A DNA stretch of 22,518 nt from RGIG2000 sp045612665. GTDB lineage: Bacteria > Bacillota > Clostridia > Oscillospirales > CAG-272. This document shows, one piece after another, positions 1-5,862 of this stretch. The stretch spans positions 1 through 22,518 of the forward strand of contig JAZKZO010000044.1 of assembly GCA_045612665.1 (NCBI GenBank), given 5' to 3'. The position numbers and the translations under genes were made by a program. Below the pieces are notes generated by a model, which did no database searches, was not told the origin of the DNA, and was given only the letters and a program-made list of their open reading frames with translations. Position 1 is the first letter of the stretch; each line of letters starts with the position of its first letter.

Positions 1-892
1 CTACGTAGCTGAAAATCCATACGAGGATACACCTACACTTATCGGTAAGGGACTTATCAAGGTTCTTCAAGCTGACGAAAACGACGTTAAGGTTGCTCCT
101 GCAATCGTAGAAGAGGCAGTAGAGGAAGCTCCTGCTGAGGAGATTGTAGAGGAAGTAACTGAAGAGGTTGTCGAAGAAGTAGTTGAGGAAGCACCTGCTG
201 AAGAAGCAATCGAAGAGGTTGTCGAAGAAGTAGTTGAAGAAGCTCCTGCTGAAGAGGTAATCGAAGAGGTTGTCGAAGAAGCACCAGCCGAAGAGGTTGC
301 CGAGGAAGTAGTTGAGGAAGCTCCTGCTGAAGAAGCAATCGAAGAGGTTGCCCCAGAAGCTCCTGCTGAAGAAGTAATCGAAGAAGTGGTTGAAGAAGCA
401 CCTGCTGAAGAAGTAGCCGAAGAGGTTGTGGAAGAAGTAGTTGAGGAAGCCCCTGCTGAGGAAGCAATCGAAGAAGTGGTTGAAGAGGTAGTAGAGGAAG
501 AGGTTGAGGAAATCGCTCCTGCTACAACAGTTGAGGAAATCCAATACGTTGAAAGCGTAAGCGCTGACGAGGTTGATGACCTTGTTGAGGACGAGGTTGT
601 TGATTCGCTCGTTGAAGAGGATGTTGAATACGTTTCCGCTGACGACACAAAGAAGAGCGTTGTAAACCTTGACACACTTTCAAAGGAATTCAACGACGGC
701 GACACAGTTGACCTTGAGGCACTTAAGGCAAAGGGACTTGTTGAGAAGAAGACAAAGAGCGTTAAGGTTCTCGCAAGAGGAACAATTGACAAGGCGCTCA
801 CAGTTAAGGCTGGCGAGTTCTCCGAAACTGCACTTAAGATGATTGTTCTTACAGGCGGTAAGGCTATTAAGACAGTATCTAAGGTTAAATAA
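1..892 (+). CDS. Glu-rich repeat protein with C-terminal ribosomal uL15-like domain (5'-truncated)
   Basis: The reading frame is open from the window edge (codons in phase with base 2) to a TAA at 890-892, so the N-terminus is missing. Three parts are visible. First comes about 35 residues including NPYEDTPTLIGKGLIKVL, which from memory resembles the end of a conserved domain in clostridial proteins of unknown function. Next is a strongly acidic tract with eight copies of an APAEE-containing unit (about 107-511). Last is a ~75-residue tail with VNLDTLSKEFNDGDTVDLEAL, GLVEKK, SVKVLARG, LTVKAGEFSETA and GGKA. That tail follows the C-terminal half of ribosomal protein uL15 step by step (compare VKVLGxGxLxxxLTVKAxxFSxxA...GG). 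It is not the ribosomal uL15 itself: the basic N-terminal rRNA-binding part is replaced by acidic repeats and there are no ribosomal protein genes nearby. The cellular role is unknown. Codon use looks like that of a well-expressed gene. Domain call fairly sure; function unassigned. Confidence 0.8.
   Translation, partial: YVAENPYEDTPTLIGKGLIKVLQADENDVKVAPAIVEEAVEEAPAEEIVEEVTEEVVEEVVEEAPAEEAIEEVVEEVVEEAPAEEVIEEVVEEAPAEEVAEEVVEEAPAEEAIEEVAPEAPAEEVIEEVVEEAPAEEVAEEVVEEVVEEAPAEEAIEEVVEEVVEEEVEEIAPATTVEEIQYVESVSADEVDDLVEDEVVDSLVEEDVEYVSADDTKKSVVNLDTLSKEFNDGDTVDLEALKAKGLVEKKTKSVKVLARGTIDKALTVKAGEFSETALKMIVLTGGKAIKTVSKVK
107..511 (+). repeat. Tandem acidic repeats, (EEVVEEAPAEExxEE)n
   Basis: About 400 bases of near-repeated, G/A-rich coding DNA encode eight units built on VVEEAPAEE followed by A/V-I/A-EE-V. 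Unit length varies because an extra VVEEV step is inserted in some copies. The repeats stay in frame and differ mostly by synonymous changes (gaa/gag, gct/gca/gcc), so the protein pattern appears to be kept by selection while the DNA drifts. Copy number could vary between strains by slippage or recombination. Confidence 0.9.
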
Positions 893-903
893 TCAAACAA
901 AAT

Positions 904-938
904 AAAACGGACATCACTTTACTTGATGTCCGTTTTTA
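904..938. terminator. Bidirectional intrinsic terminator between convergent genes
   Basis: A perfect 13-bp inverted repeat has arms at 904-916 and 924-936 and a 7-nt loop at 917-923. It is followed by a T-run on the plus strand and has T-rich sequence on the minus strand too. It ends the uL15-like gene and the minus-strand lipoprotein gene. The lipoprotein stop codon (919-921) lies inside the loop. Confidence 0.93.
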
Positions 939-1398
939 TTATCGAAAGGATTTCTATATCAATCGATAAGCCGTCGCCCTCGATTGTAACGTTGCTTGGT
1001 AGCTCTAGGGAGTTGTAGGTTACGGTATAGGTTAAGCTATCCATATTAAAGCTGATAACTCCGCCCTCGGTAGCCGTTGTTATGGCACTTTCACTCAAAT
1101 CGAAAATCGAGGTAATCGCCATAATCCCACCAAGGCTGTCTTTGTCTATTTGAATGCTCACCTCGTCAATGCATGCGTGCCATGCGCCGTCCTCGCATAC
1201 AAACGAAATGCCCGATACGCTACCTGAGGTTAGCTCAAGCGCGCGAAAGCCTTCCTTTTTAATTATATTAGCATTATATTTGCCGTTGATTTTGCATTCC
1301 GCCAAAATATCACCGTTTTGATAGGAAAGAGCATCTTCTCTTGGCGCACAGGAAACGAAAAGCAAAAAAGCGAGCAAAATAAAAGCAAGTCGCCTCAT
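919..1398 (-). CDS. Small secreted lipoprotein of unknown function
   Basis: 159 residues. The N-terminus MRRLAFILLAFLLFVSC is a classic lipoprotein signal: two Arg, a hydrophobic stretch and a lipobox ending at Cys17, so the mature protein should be lipid-anchored on the outer face of the membrane. The rest (about 140 residues) is rich in beta-type patterns (TYTVTYNSLELPSNVTIEG) with no motif I recognise. The ATG start is preceded by a GAGGTG ribosome binding site (1404-1409, minus). The last codons (KTDIK-stop) are built from one arm and the loop of the shared terminator. It lies just downstream of the rnpB terminator, so it needs its own promoter; a TATAAT (1415-1420) is present but sits too close to the RBS to be a clear -10 for this gene. 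I cannot name a family. Confidence 0.82.
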   Translation of the reverse strand: MRRLAFILLAFLLFVSCAPREDALSYQNGDILAECKINGKYNANIIKKEGFRALELTSGSVSGISFVCEDGAWHACIDEVSIQIDKDSLGGIMAITSIFDLSESAITTATEGGVISFNMDSLTYTVTYNSLELPSNVTIEGDGLSIDIEILSIIKTDIK

Positions 1399-1444
1399 AA
1401 AATCACCTCGTCAAATTATATGCGACGAGAATGGCTTAAATAAC

Positions 1445-1470
1445 AAAAAACGCCCGTTTGGGCGCTTTTT
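1445..1470 (-). terminator. rnpB: rnpB terminator
   Basis: Short GC-rich hairpin (cgccc at 1451-1455, loop gttt, gggcg at 1460-1464). Read on the minus strand it is followed by six T residues, and it lies about 13-15 nt past the 3' end of the RNase P RNA. The plus-strand side also has a T-run, but no plus-strand gene ends here. Confidence 0.85.
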
Positions 1471-1477
1471 GTTTAAT

Positions 1478-1843
1478 ATGAACTGAAACTATAAGCCGTG
1501 TTCTGTAATCGACGGTCATCTATCTTTGCGCCTTGTCGCCAAGACGCTCCGCATAATGCGTGCCACCTACAAGGACGCGCAAGCGCATATCGGGCAAATA
1601 AAATCCTTGTGTACGGTGTTGCTTCGAATAGGGTTTACACCCACCCTATGTTACCATAGCGTGTCGTGAGCTCTTACCTCGCGTTTTCATCCTTACAGGC
1701 AAAGCCTGCGGTAATTTTCTGTTGCACTGTTCCCGAGAGTCGCCTCTGGCTGACGTTATCAGCTATCCTGCCCTGTGAAGCACGGACTTTCCTCACGGTA
1801 ATACCTTTCGGCGACATACCGCGCAACCGTCCGTCTCAGTTCG
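1478..1843 (-). ncRNA. rnpB: RNase P RNA, bacterial class A
   Basis: This is the catalytic RNA of ribonuclease P, which trims the 5' leaders of precursor tRNAs together with the RnpA protein. On the minus strand the hallmark segments are present: GAGGAAAGTCCG (complement of 1783-1794) followed by CACAGGGCAGG, then AACAGTGCAACAGAAA in the middle, and near the 3' end ACAGAACACGGCTTATAG (complement of 1489-1506). The ends pair as helix P1: bases 1833-1842 against 1480-1489, 10 bp with one G-U. Total length is about 366 nt. The specificity-domain pattern and the CAGGGCAGG segment fit class A (ancestral type) rather than the Bacillus class B. Ends are set from P1 and from the promoter spacing, so they may be off by a few bases. 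Confidence 0.95.
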
Positions 1844-1848
1844 TTGTT

Positions 1849-1877
1849 ATTATAACTAAAAATTTTTTGTTTGTCAA
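1849..1877 (-). promoter_or_regulatory. rnpB: rnpB promoter, perfect sigma-A consensus
   Basis: On the minus strand TTGACA (complement of 1872-1877), a 17-nt spacer and TATAAT (complement of 1849-1854). The predicted start, 6-7 nt downstream at about 1842-1843, coincides with the 5' strand of RNase P helix P1. Confidence 0.92.
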
Positions 1878-1897
1878 GTAATTCCACACATAAAAAT

Positions 1898-1938
1898 AAA
1901 TCGCCCAAAAACACTAAGCTTGAAAAGAGGCGATTTTT
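1898..1938. other. Terminator-like hairpin upstream of rnpB promoter
   Basis: An 8-bp inverted repeat has arms aaatcgcc (1898-1905) and ggcgattt (1929-1936), with a 23-nt loop holding an AAGCTT palindrome, and T-rich sequence on both strands. It lies between the rnpB promoter and the 53-residue plus-strand ORF. It could stop minus-strand readthrough toward rnpB, or be a leader hairpin of the small ORF. The loop is long, so the call is weak. Confidence 0.4.
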
Positions 1939-1962
1939 ACGTACGGAGATAATTCAAGCAGA

Positions 1963-2124
1963 ATGCCGTTGGGACTTGCAATGAGCCTGTCGGGCAACCT
2001 CAACGCATTTAATAATTTTTTAAAAATGTCCGACTTGGAGCAAGACAAAATTATCAAAAAGGCGCGCGAGGCAAGTAGCTATTTGGAAATTCACAATATA
2101 GTTAAGGGCATAGAAACAAAATAA
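1963..2124 (+). CDS. Small protein, 53 aa, unknown function
   Basis: The ATG-to-TAA frame gives a 53-residue protein beginning MPLGLAMSLSGNLNAFNNF and ending IIKKAREASSYLEIHNIVKG. The hydrophobic, Gly/Met-rich start followed by a charged helical tail ending in a motif like KxxEM/I-xxxV resembles, from memory, short uncharacterised proteins of 50-60 residues common in Clostridia; I could not check this. The gene ends six nt before a strong hairpin with T-runs on both strands, as expected for a real transcript end. A GGAG lies 14 nt upstream of the ATG, which is far for a ribosome binding site, and I see no clear plus-strand promoter. The frame stays open about 13 codons upstream of the ATG (back to a TGA), so the start is uncertain. 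It may instead be the surviving 3' end of a longer gene. Confidence 0.55.
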   Translation: MPLGLAMSLSGNLNAFNNFLKMSDLEQDKIIKKAREASSYLEIHNIVKGIETK

Positions 2125-2129
2125 AAAAA

Positions 2130-2162
2130 CAAGCACAAGGTTTCCCTTGTGCTTGCGATTTT
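2130..2162. terminator. Bidirectional terminator between small ORF and permease gene
   Basis: Perfect 11-bp stem (2130-2140 with 2145-2155) and a 4-nt loop tttc. On the plus strand it is followed by CGA and six T; on the minus strand by a run of seven T. It serves the minus-strand permease (stop at 2170-2172) and the plus-strand small ORF (stop at 2122-2124). Confidence 0.93.
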
Positions 2163-2169
2163 TTAAAGA

Positions 2170-3687
2170 TTAAAGTGCAACAGGAACAAAGAAGTAAGCG
2201 AGGAAGAGAACTGTTACAACGATTGCAACGATTGAAACAGGCCACTTTGGCTTTTCAATTTCTTCACCCTCAGCTGCCTTGTTCTTCTGAGCTGAATACT
2301 TAATAAGGTCGATTACGTATGCGATAGCAGCCATAACTGTGTATGAAATCATACCGATACCGATACCCTTTGTAATTGAGTATGAAAGAACCATAACTAC
2401 AATTGTAAGGAATGCAGCTGTTGCGTTGATAGCGTTAGAGAAGTCAACTCCCTTAACGTTGTTCTTCATCATAAGAACACCAACGTAGATAAGAGCAGAT
2501 GCTGTTGCTGCACTTGGGATAACCTGGAACAAAGGCATAGCGAACATAGCAAGGAAGAACATGCAAGCTGTTGTGAATGCTGTAAGACCTGTTCTACCAC
2601 CTGCGGAAACGCCTGCACCGGACTCAACGAATGTTGTAACTGTTGATGTACCGAGAACTGCGCCTGAGCATGTAGCAACTGCGTCGCAAATCATGATTTC
2701 GCCATAGTTGCGTGGCTTGTTATTTTCATCAGAGAGGATTCTGTTACCACCGCAGCATCCAACGATAGTTCCCATTGTGTCGAACATATCGATCATGCAC
2801 ATTGTGATGATAACCATGATTACAGTAAATACTGAGCCCTCTGGGAAGCCTGTCTTGAATGCGTCAGTGAATGAAAGGAATACTGTGTTTTCGCCAGCGA
2901 AGAAGTTAGCGAAGTTTTCCCAGAATTTCCAACCACTCTTCAAAACCTCAAGGTTAGTAACACCGAAAGGAATACCTACGATTGTAGCGCCGAGGATACC
3001 GAAGATGATTGAGCCCTTAACCTTAAGCTTATCAAGAATAGCGATAAGGAAAAGACCGATAAGAGCAACAACTGCGGTTTTAGCAGCGAATGCAGGTGGG
3101 TTTCCAACGTTAACGATTTGCTCGCCCCAGTTTGTGAGGTCAACAAATCCAACCTGTGTGTATGCGTTGTGAACGATGATGCCGGCATTTTGGAAGCCGA
3201 TGTAAGCAATGAAAAGACCGATACCAACTGAGATAGCGCTTCTAACCGCTACAGGCATACCGTCAAATACAAGCTCACGGAATGTCTTGCCCTTAATCTT
3301 AATAAGTGAAAGAGCAAGGAAGATGATTCCTGAGATGAGGACCATCAAGTAGGCTTGTCCGATAGTGAATCGAACGCCGTATGTGTCTGCAGCCCAAAGA
3401 GCAATAAGACCACCAAGCATTGAGTTAAGACCCATACCTGAAGCCTGTGCGAGTGGCATCTTAGCTACGAAAGCCATAAGAAGTGTTCCGATGATTGCAC
3501 CAAGAGCGGTAGCAATGAACACTGATGGCCAGTAAGCTTGATCTGCGCCAACCAAAATTTGAGCTGGGTTTACTGTCAAAATGTAAGCCATTGCAAGGAA
3601 CGTAACGATACCGGCAACGATTTCTGTTTTGACACTTGTTTGCTTCTCGATTGGATCAAAGCCGAGAAGCTTTGCAAATTTTTTCAT
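2170..3687 (-). CDS. NCS2-family (AzgA-like) purine permease
   Basis: 505 residues, an integral membrane protein with about 12-14 hydrophobic segments. It should import purine bases (adenine, guanine or hypoxanthine) by ion symport for salvage. Family marks are visible in order: FDPIEKQTSVKTEIVAGIVTF at the start, MAYILTVNPAQIL, QASGMGLNSMLGG, DMFDTMGTIVG, then GTSTVTTFVESGAGVSAGGR, which is the AzgA-type substrate region. Length is slightly above the usual ~430-480. The start is supported by a GGAGGG ribosome binding site (complement of 3692-3697). The gene stands alone with its own promoter and terminator. Upstream there is a perfect palindrome over the -35 and a small leader hairpin. The predicted leader (about 40 nt) is too short for a purine riboswitch. 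The exact base transported cannot be told, so I give no symbol (pbuG/pbuO-type). Confidence 0.93.
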   Translation of the reverse strand: MKKFAKLLGFDPIEKQTSVKTEIVAGIVTFLAMAYILTVNPAQILVGADQAYWPSVFIATALGAIIGTLLMAFVAKMPLAQASGMGLNSMLGGLIALWAADTYGVRFTIGQAYLMVLISGIIFLALSLIKIKGKTFRELVFDGMPVAVRSAISVGIGLFIAYIGFQNAGIIVHNAYTQVGFVDLTNWGEQIVNVGNPPAFAAKTAVVALIGLFLIAILDKLKVKGSIIFGILGATIVGIPFGVTNLEVLKSGWKFWENFANFFAGENTVFLSFTDAFKTGFPEGSVFTVIMVIITMCMIDMFDTMGTIVGCCGGNRILSDENNKPRNYGEIMICDAVATCSGAVLGTSTVTTFVESGAGVSAGGRTGLTAFTTACMFFLAMFAMPLFQVIPSAATASALIYVGVLMMKNNVKGVDFSNAINATAAFLTIVVMVLSYSITKGIGIGMISYTVMAAIAYVIDLIKYSAQKNKAAEGEEIEKPKWPVSIVAIVVTVLFLAYFFVPVAL

Positions 3688-3703
3688 ATTTCCCTCCTAT
3701 TGC

Positions 3704-3718
3704 GGTGAGTTTCTCACC
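3704..3718 (-). promoter_or_regulatory. Leader hairpin before the permease RBS
   Basis: GGTGAG-aaa-CTCACC, a 6-bp stem with a 3-nt loop, ends seven bases before the GGAGGG ribosome binding site of the permease gene. It could affect translation or mRNA stability, but a stem this short may be without function. Confidence 0.4.
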
Positions 3719-3732
3719 AAATTTGTAATCTT

Positions 3733-3761
3733 ATTATATCACAAACAAATTCAATTTACAA
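3733..3761 (-). promoter_or_regulatory. Permease promoter
   Basis: On the minus strand TTGTAA (complement of 3756-3761), a 17-nt spacer and a perfect TATAAT (complement of 3733-3738), placed about 45 nt upstream of the start codon. Confidence 0.8.
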
Positions 3762-3773
3762 TAGTATTGTAAA
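3755..3773. promoter_or_regulatory. Palindromic operator candidate over the permease -35
   Basis: TTTACAATA-g-TATTGTAAA is a perfect inverted repeat with 9-base arms around a single central base. It covers the -35 hexamer of the permease promoter completely. A dimeric repressor bound here would block RNA polymerase. I cannot assign the palindrome to a known regulator, and it does not look like the B. subtilis PurR box. Confidence 0.6.
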
Positions 3774-3824
3774 AAAATGACATAATTTAAGGAGAATTTA
3801 TTTGCTTTTGTCGATAATATGAAA

Positions 3825-3852
3825 ATGCGGTCTCCCTTTCGGGAAACCGCAT
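3825..3852 (-). terminator. Terminator of the 81-aa membrane protein gene
   Basis: A 12-bp stem with one G-U pair (3825-3836 with 3841-3852) and a 4-nt loop lies 19 nt after the stop codon of the minus-strand gene. The following T-tract on the minus strand is short (TTTCAT), so termination may be partial. Confidence 0.7.
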
Positions 3853-3871
3853 AAATTGGCACTGTCGACTA

Positions 3872-4117
3872 TTATTCGTGATCAAGAGAAAACTGAATTC
3901 CATCATCTTCAGCCTCTTCGTTTACCTCTTCTGCCGGATTGCATATTTCACAATGGTCCTCGTCGCACTCGCACTTGCGAGAATTTTCCTCGGATGGATT
4001 AAATTCGATGTGGATTTTGCAGTGCTTTTTGAAGAACTTGTAAATTACTGCACACGCACCGGAGATAGAAATAGCAAGACCTGCGAAAAATAAAAGTACC
4101 TTAACGAAAGATTTCAT
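3872..4117 (-). CDS. Membrane-anchored acidic Cys-motif small protein
   Basis: 81 residues. A single hydrophobic helix (about residues 5-27, FVKVLLFFAGLAISISGACA) is followed by a basic patch (KFFKKHCK) and a very acidic tail. The tail carries four closely spaced cysteines at 49, 51, 56 and 59 in the pattern CxC-x4-CxxC next to His55, which could bind a metal ion or form disulfides. Net positive charge falls after the helix, so a membrane-tethered small cytoplasmic domain is possible; topology is uncertain. The gene has a GGAGG ribosome binding site, its own -35/-10 and a hairpin after the stop, which makes it credible despite its size. Antisense frames here are shadows. I recognise no family and assign no function. 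Confidence 0.78.
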   Translation of the reverse strand: MKSFVKVLLFFAGLAISISGACAVIYKFFKKHCKIHIEFNPSEENSRKCECDEDHCEICNPAEEVNEEAEDDGIQFSLDHE

Positions 4118-4150
4118 AACGTAGTCCTCCTTTTCTTTATCTTCAATTTT

Positions 4151-4179
4151 ATTTTATCATAGTTTTTTTCAAAATGCAA
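4151..4179 (-). promoter_or_regulatory. Promoter of the 81-aa membrane protein gene
   Basis: Minus strand TTGCAT (complement of 4174-4179), a 17-nt spacer and TAAAAT (complement of 4151-4156), about 35 nt upstream of the start codon. It is arranged back to back with the ruvX promoter. Confidence 0.7.
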
Positions 4180-4209
4180 CACTCAAAAATAAAATTTACA
4201 AATATGTAA

Positions 4210-4238
4210 TTGAATTTACATAAATTATGTGTTAAAAT
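4210..4238 (+). promoter_or_regulatory. Promoter of the ruvX-yqhQ-prmC operon
   Basis: TTGAAT at 4210-4215, a 17-nt spacer and TAAAAT at 4233-4238, about 30 nt before the ruvX start codon. Confidence 0.75.
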
Positions 4239-4268
4239 GAATTATATATTCGTACAAAGGAATAAATT

Positions 4269-4691
4269 ATGAACAAAAAATATTTAGGTGTTGATTTTGG
4301 CGACGTGCGCACAGGTCTTGCAATGTCCGATATTATGGGCTTTTTGGCAAGTGGTGCGGGCACACTCAAGGGCGGATTTGAAAAAACTGCCGTTTCCGTT
4401 GCCGAAATTGCAAAAAAGAATAACGTGTCCAAGATAATTTTGGGGCATCCTATAAATATGAACGGCACACTTGGTGAGCGCAGTGAGAAAATCAAAGCGT
4501 TCGCTAAAAGACTCGGTGAGCTTTGCGATATCGAGGTTGTTCTCTATGATGAGCGACTTTCGACTGCAAACGCACACACAATACTTAATATCACAAACAC
4601 AAGGGGCGAGAAGCGCAAGAGCATAATTGACGAAATGTCGGCGTGCCTAATTCTTCAAAGCTACCTTGACAGAGAGGAAAAGAATGGCTAA
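4269..4691 (+). CDS. ruvX: RuvX/YqgF family putative Holliday junction resolvase
   Basis: 140 residues, the usual length for this RNase H-fold nuclease family. YqgF is essential in several bacteria and has been linked to Holliday junction resolution and to 16S rRNA maturation. Visible marks: YLGVDFGDVRTGLAMSD at residues 5-21 with catalytic Asp9, ILGHPINMNGT (57-67), YDERLST (93-99) with Glu95, and DEMSACLILQ (121-130) with Asp121. These supply the three acidic residues expected to hold Mg2+. The ATG has an AAAGGA site 6-7 nt upstream. First gene of an operon with yqhQ and prmC; its stop overlaps the yqhQ start by 8 nt, suggesting translational coupling. Confidence 0.94.
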   Translation: MNKKYLGVDFGDVRTGLAMSDIMGFLASGAGTLKGGFEKTAVSVAEIAKKNNVSKIILGHPINMNGTLGERSEKIKAFAKRLGELCDIEVVLYDERLSTANAHTILNITNTRGEKRKSIIDEMSACLILQSYLDREEKNG

Positions 4692-5862
4692 AAGAATGAA
4701 ATGCGACCCTTGCCGTCGAAATAAGGTTGGCGGTCAAGCGGTAATCGAGGGAGTAATGATGAAGCGTGGCGAGGAAACCGCGCTTGCAACTCGCCGTGAT
4801 GACGGTACGGTTGACATAAAGAAAAACTCCTTCGTGTCTATAAAAAAGAAAATCAAATTTCTCGGTCTTCCGATTCTTCGCGGAATTGTCGGATTTGTCG
4901 AGAGCATGGCGCTTTCCTTTAAAACAATGAACGACGCAACCGAGGCGCTCGGCATTGAAGAGGAAGAGGGCAAAACCGAAAAATGGCTCAAAAAGCATCT
5001 CGGCATCAAGCTAACCGATGTCATTATGGTAATCGGAATGATTTTGGGCGTTGGACTTGCGCTTGCACTGTTTATGTATTTGCCTGCGCTTTGCACTAAG
5101 CTTGTTCAAAATTATATTGCAACTCCAAACGGAGTAACGCTTAACAGATATGCCGTTGCTGCAATCGAGGGCGGAATAAAGGTGCTTGTCTTTATTTTGT
5201 ACTTGCTTCTTGTGTCGCTTATGAAGGATATCAGACGCGTATTTCAGTATCACGGTGCAGAGCATAAGTCTATTGCGTGCTATGAGGCAGGTCTTGACTT
5301 GACCCCCGAAAACGCAAAAAAATGCACACGCTTCCATCCAAGATGCGGAACGAGCTTTATGTTCGTTATGATTTTGCTCGGAATTTTCGTTGGAATGCTT
5401 TTCCCTGCCGAGTGGCTACCTTGGCAAAGAAGCCTTGCAAAAATAGCTACGTTGCCTATCGTAATGGGACTTGGCTATGAATTTATTATGCTCGCGGGCA
5501 AGCACGACAATTTCCTTACAAGAATTATGAGCGCCCCCGGACTTTGGATGCAAAGAATTACCACCAAAGAGCCTGATGAAAAGCAGCTCGCTATTGCAAT
5601 TTGCGCAATTAAGGCATCAATGCCCGAGGAATTCCCTGATTTTGATGCGAGCGAATATGCAATTGAGGTTGAGGATAACACCGACCATATCGCCTTTACA
5701 GGACTTAAAAAGAGCGAGAAGGATGCGCTTATTGAAAAGCTTAAAAGAAAGCGCGCAAATGCACAAAATGACGAAAATATCGACACAGAGGGCGATGCTT
5801 CCGAAGAGGATTTGAATGATTTGAGAGCCCTTGACGGTGCAGACCAAGATGAAGCACAGTGA
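4684..5862 (+). CDS. yqhQ: YqhQ-like DUF1385 membrane protein
   Basis: 392 residues from the ATG at 4684, which has GAGAGGAAA just upstream; a TTG 18 nt earlier is less likely. Marks of DUF1385: GGQAVIEGVMMK (16-27), YHGAEHKSIACYE (189-201), HPRCGTSF (218-225) and MQRITTKEPDEKQL (289-302). About four membrane helices are seen near 112-135, 165-180, 224-240 and 256-272. The function of the family is not established; it is conserved in Firmicutes, commonly next to prmC and prfA, and prmC follows here. Two extras: a CDPC motif at 7-10 before the GGQAV block, and a charged C-terminal tail of about 80 residues (312-392) ending in a Glu/Asp-rich stretch, beyond the roughly 310-320 residues usual for YqhQ. 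Confidence 0.92.
   Translation: MAKRMKCDPCRRNKVGGQAVIEGVMMKRGEETALATRRDDGTVDIKKNSFVSIKKKIKFLGLPILRGIVGFVESMALSFKTMNDATEALGIEEEEGKTEKWLKKHLGIKLTDVIMVIGMILGVGLALALFMYLPALCTKLVQNYIATPNGVTLNRYAVAAIEGGIKVLVFILYLLLVSLMKDIRRVFQYHGAEHKSIACYEAGLDLTPENAKKCTRFHPRCGTSFMFVMILLGIFVGMLFPAEWLPWQRSLAKIATLPIVMGLGYEFIMLAGKHDNFLTRIMSAPGLWMQRITTKEPDEKQLAIAICAIKASMPEEFPDFDASEYAIEVEDNTDHIAFTGLKKSEKDALIEKLKRKRANAQNDENIDTEGDASEEDLNDLRALDGADQDEAQ

Noticed and set aside
87..467. Minus-strand Leu/Gln-rich frame
   Set aside because: A second antisense shadow of the same repeats with no start signals.
107..511. CRISPR array or mobile repeat
   Set aside because: Repeats are in-frame coding units with no spacers of constant length.
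67..900. Minus-strand 277-codon open frame rich in Ser/Thr
   Set aside because: Shadow of the Glu-rich repeat gene: GAA/GAG codons read backwards give Ser/Thr patterns. No RBS is seen and the plus-strand frame ends in a recognisable domain.
1666..1881. Plus-strand 71-codon frame
   Set aside because: Lies antisense to RNase P RNA and its promoter; the sequence is explained by rnpB.
2469..3227. Extra frames within the permease gene on both strands
   Set aside because: The permease frame has family motifs, an RBS and a promoter; the others are by-products.
3687..3780. Purine riboswitch in front of the permease
   Set aside because: The promoter lies about 45 nt before the ATG, leaving no space for an aptamer, and the conserved purine riboswitch core was not seen.
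3878..4093. Plus-strand hydrophobic 71-codon frame
   Set aside because: Antisense to the 81-residue minus-strand gene, which has the promoter, RBS and terminator. A toxin-like reading was considered, but no start signal supports it.
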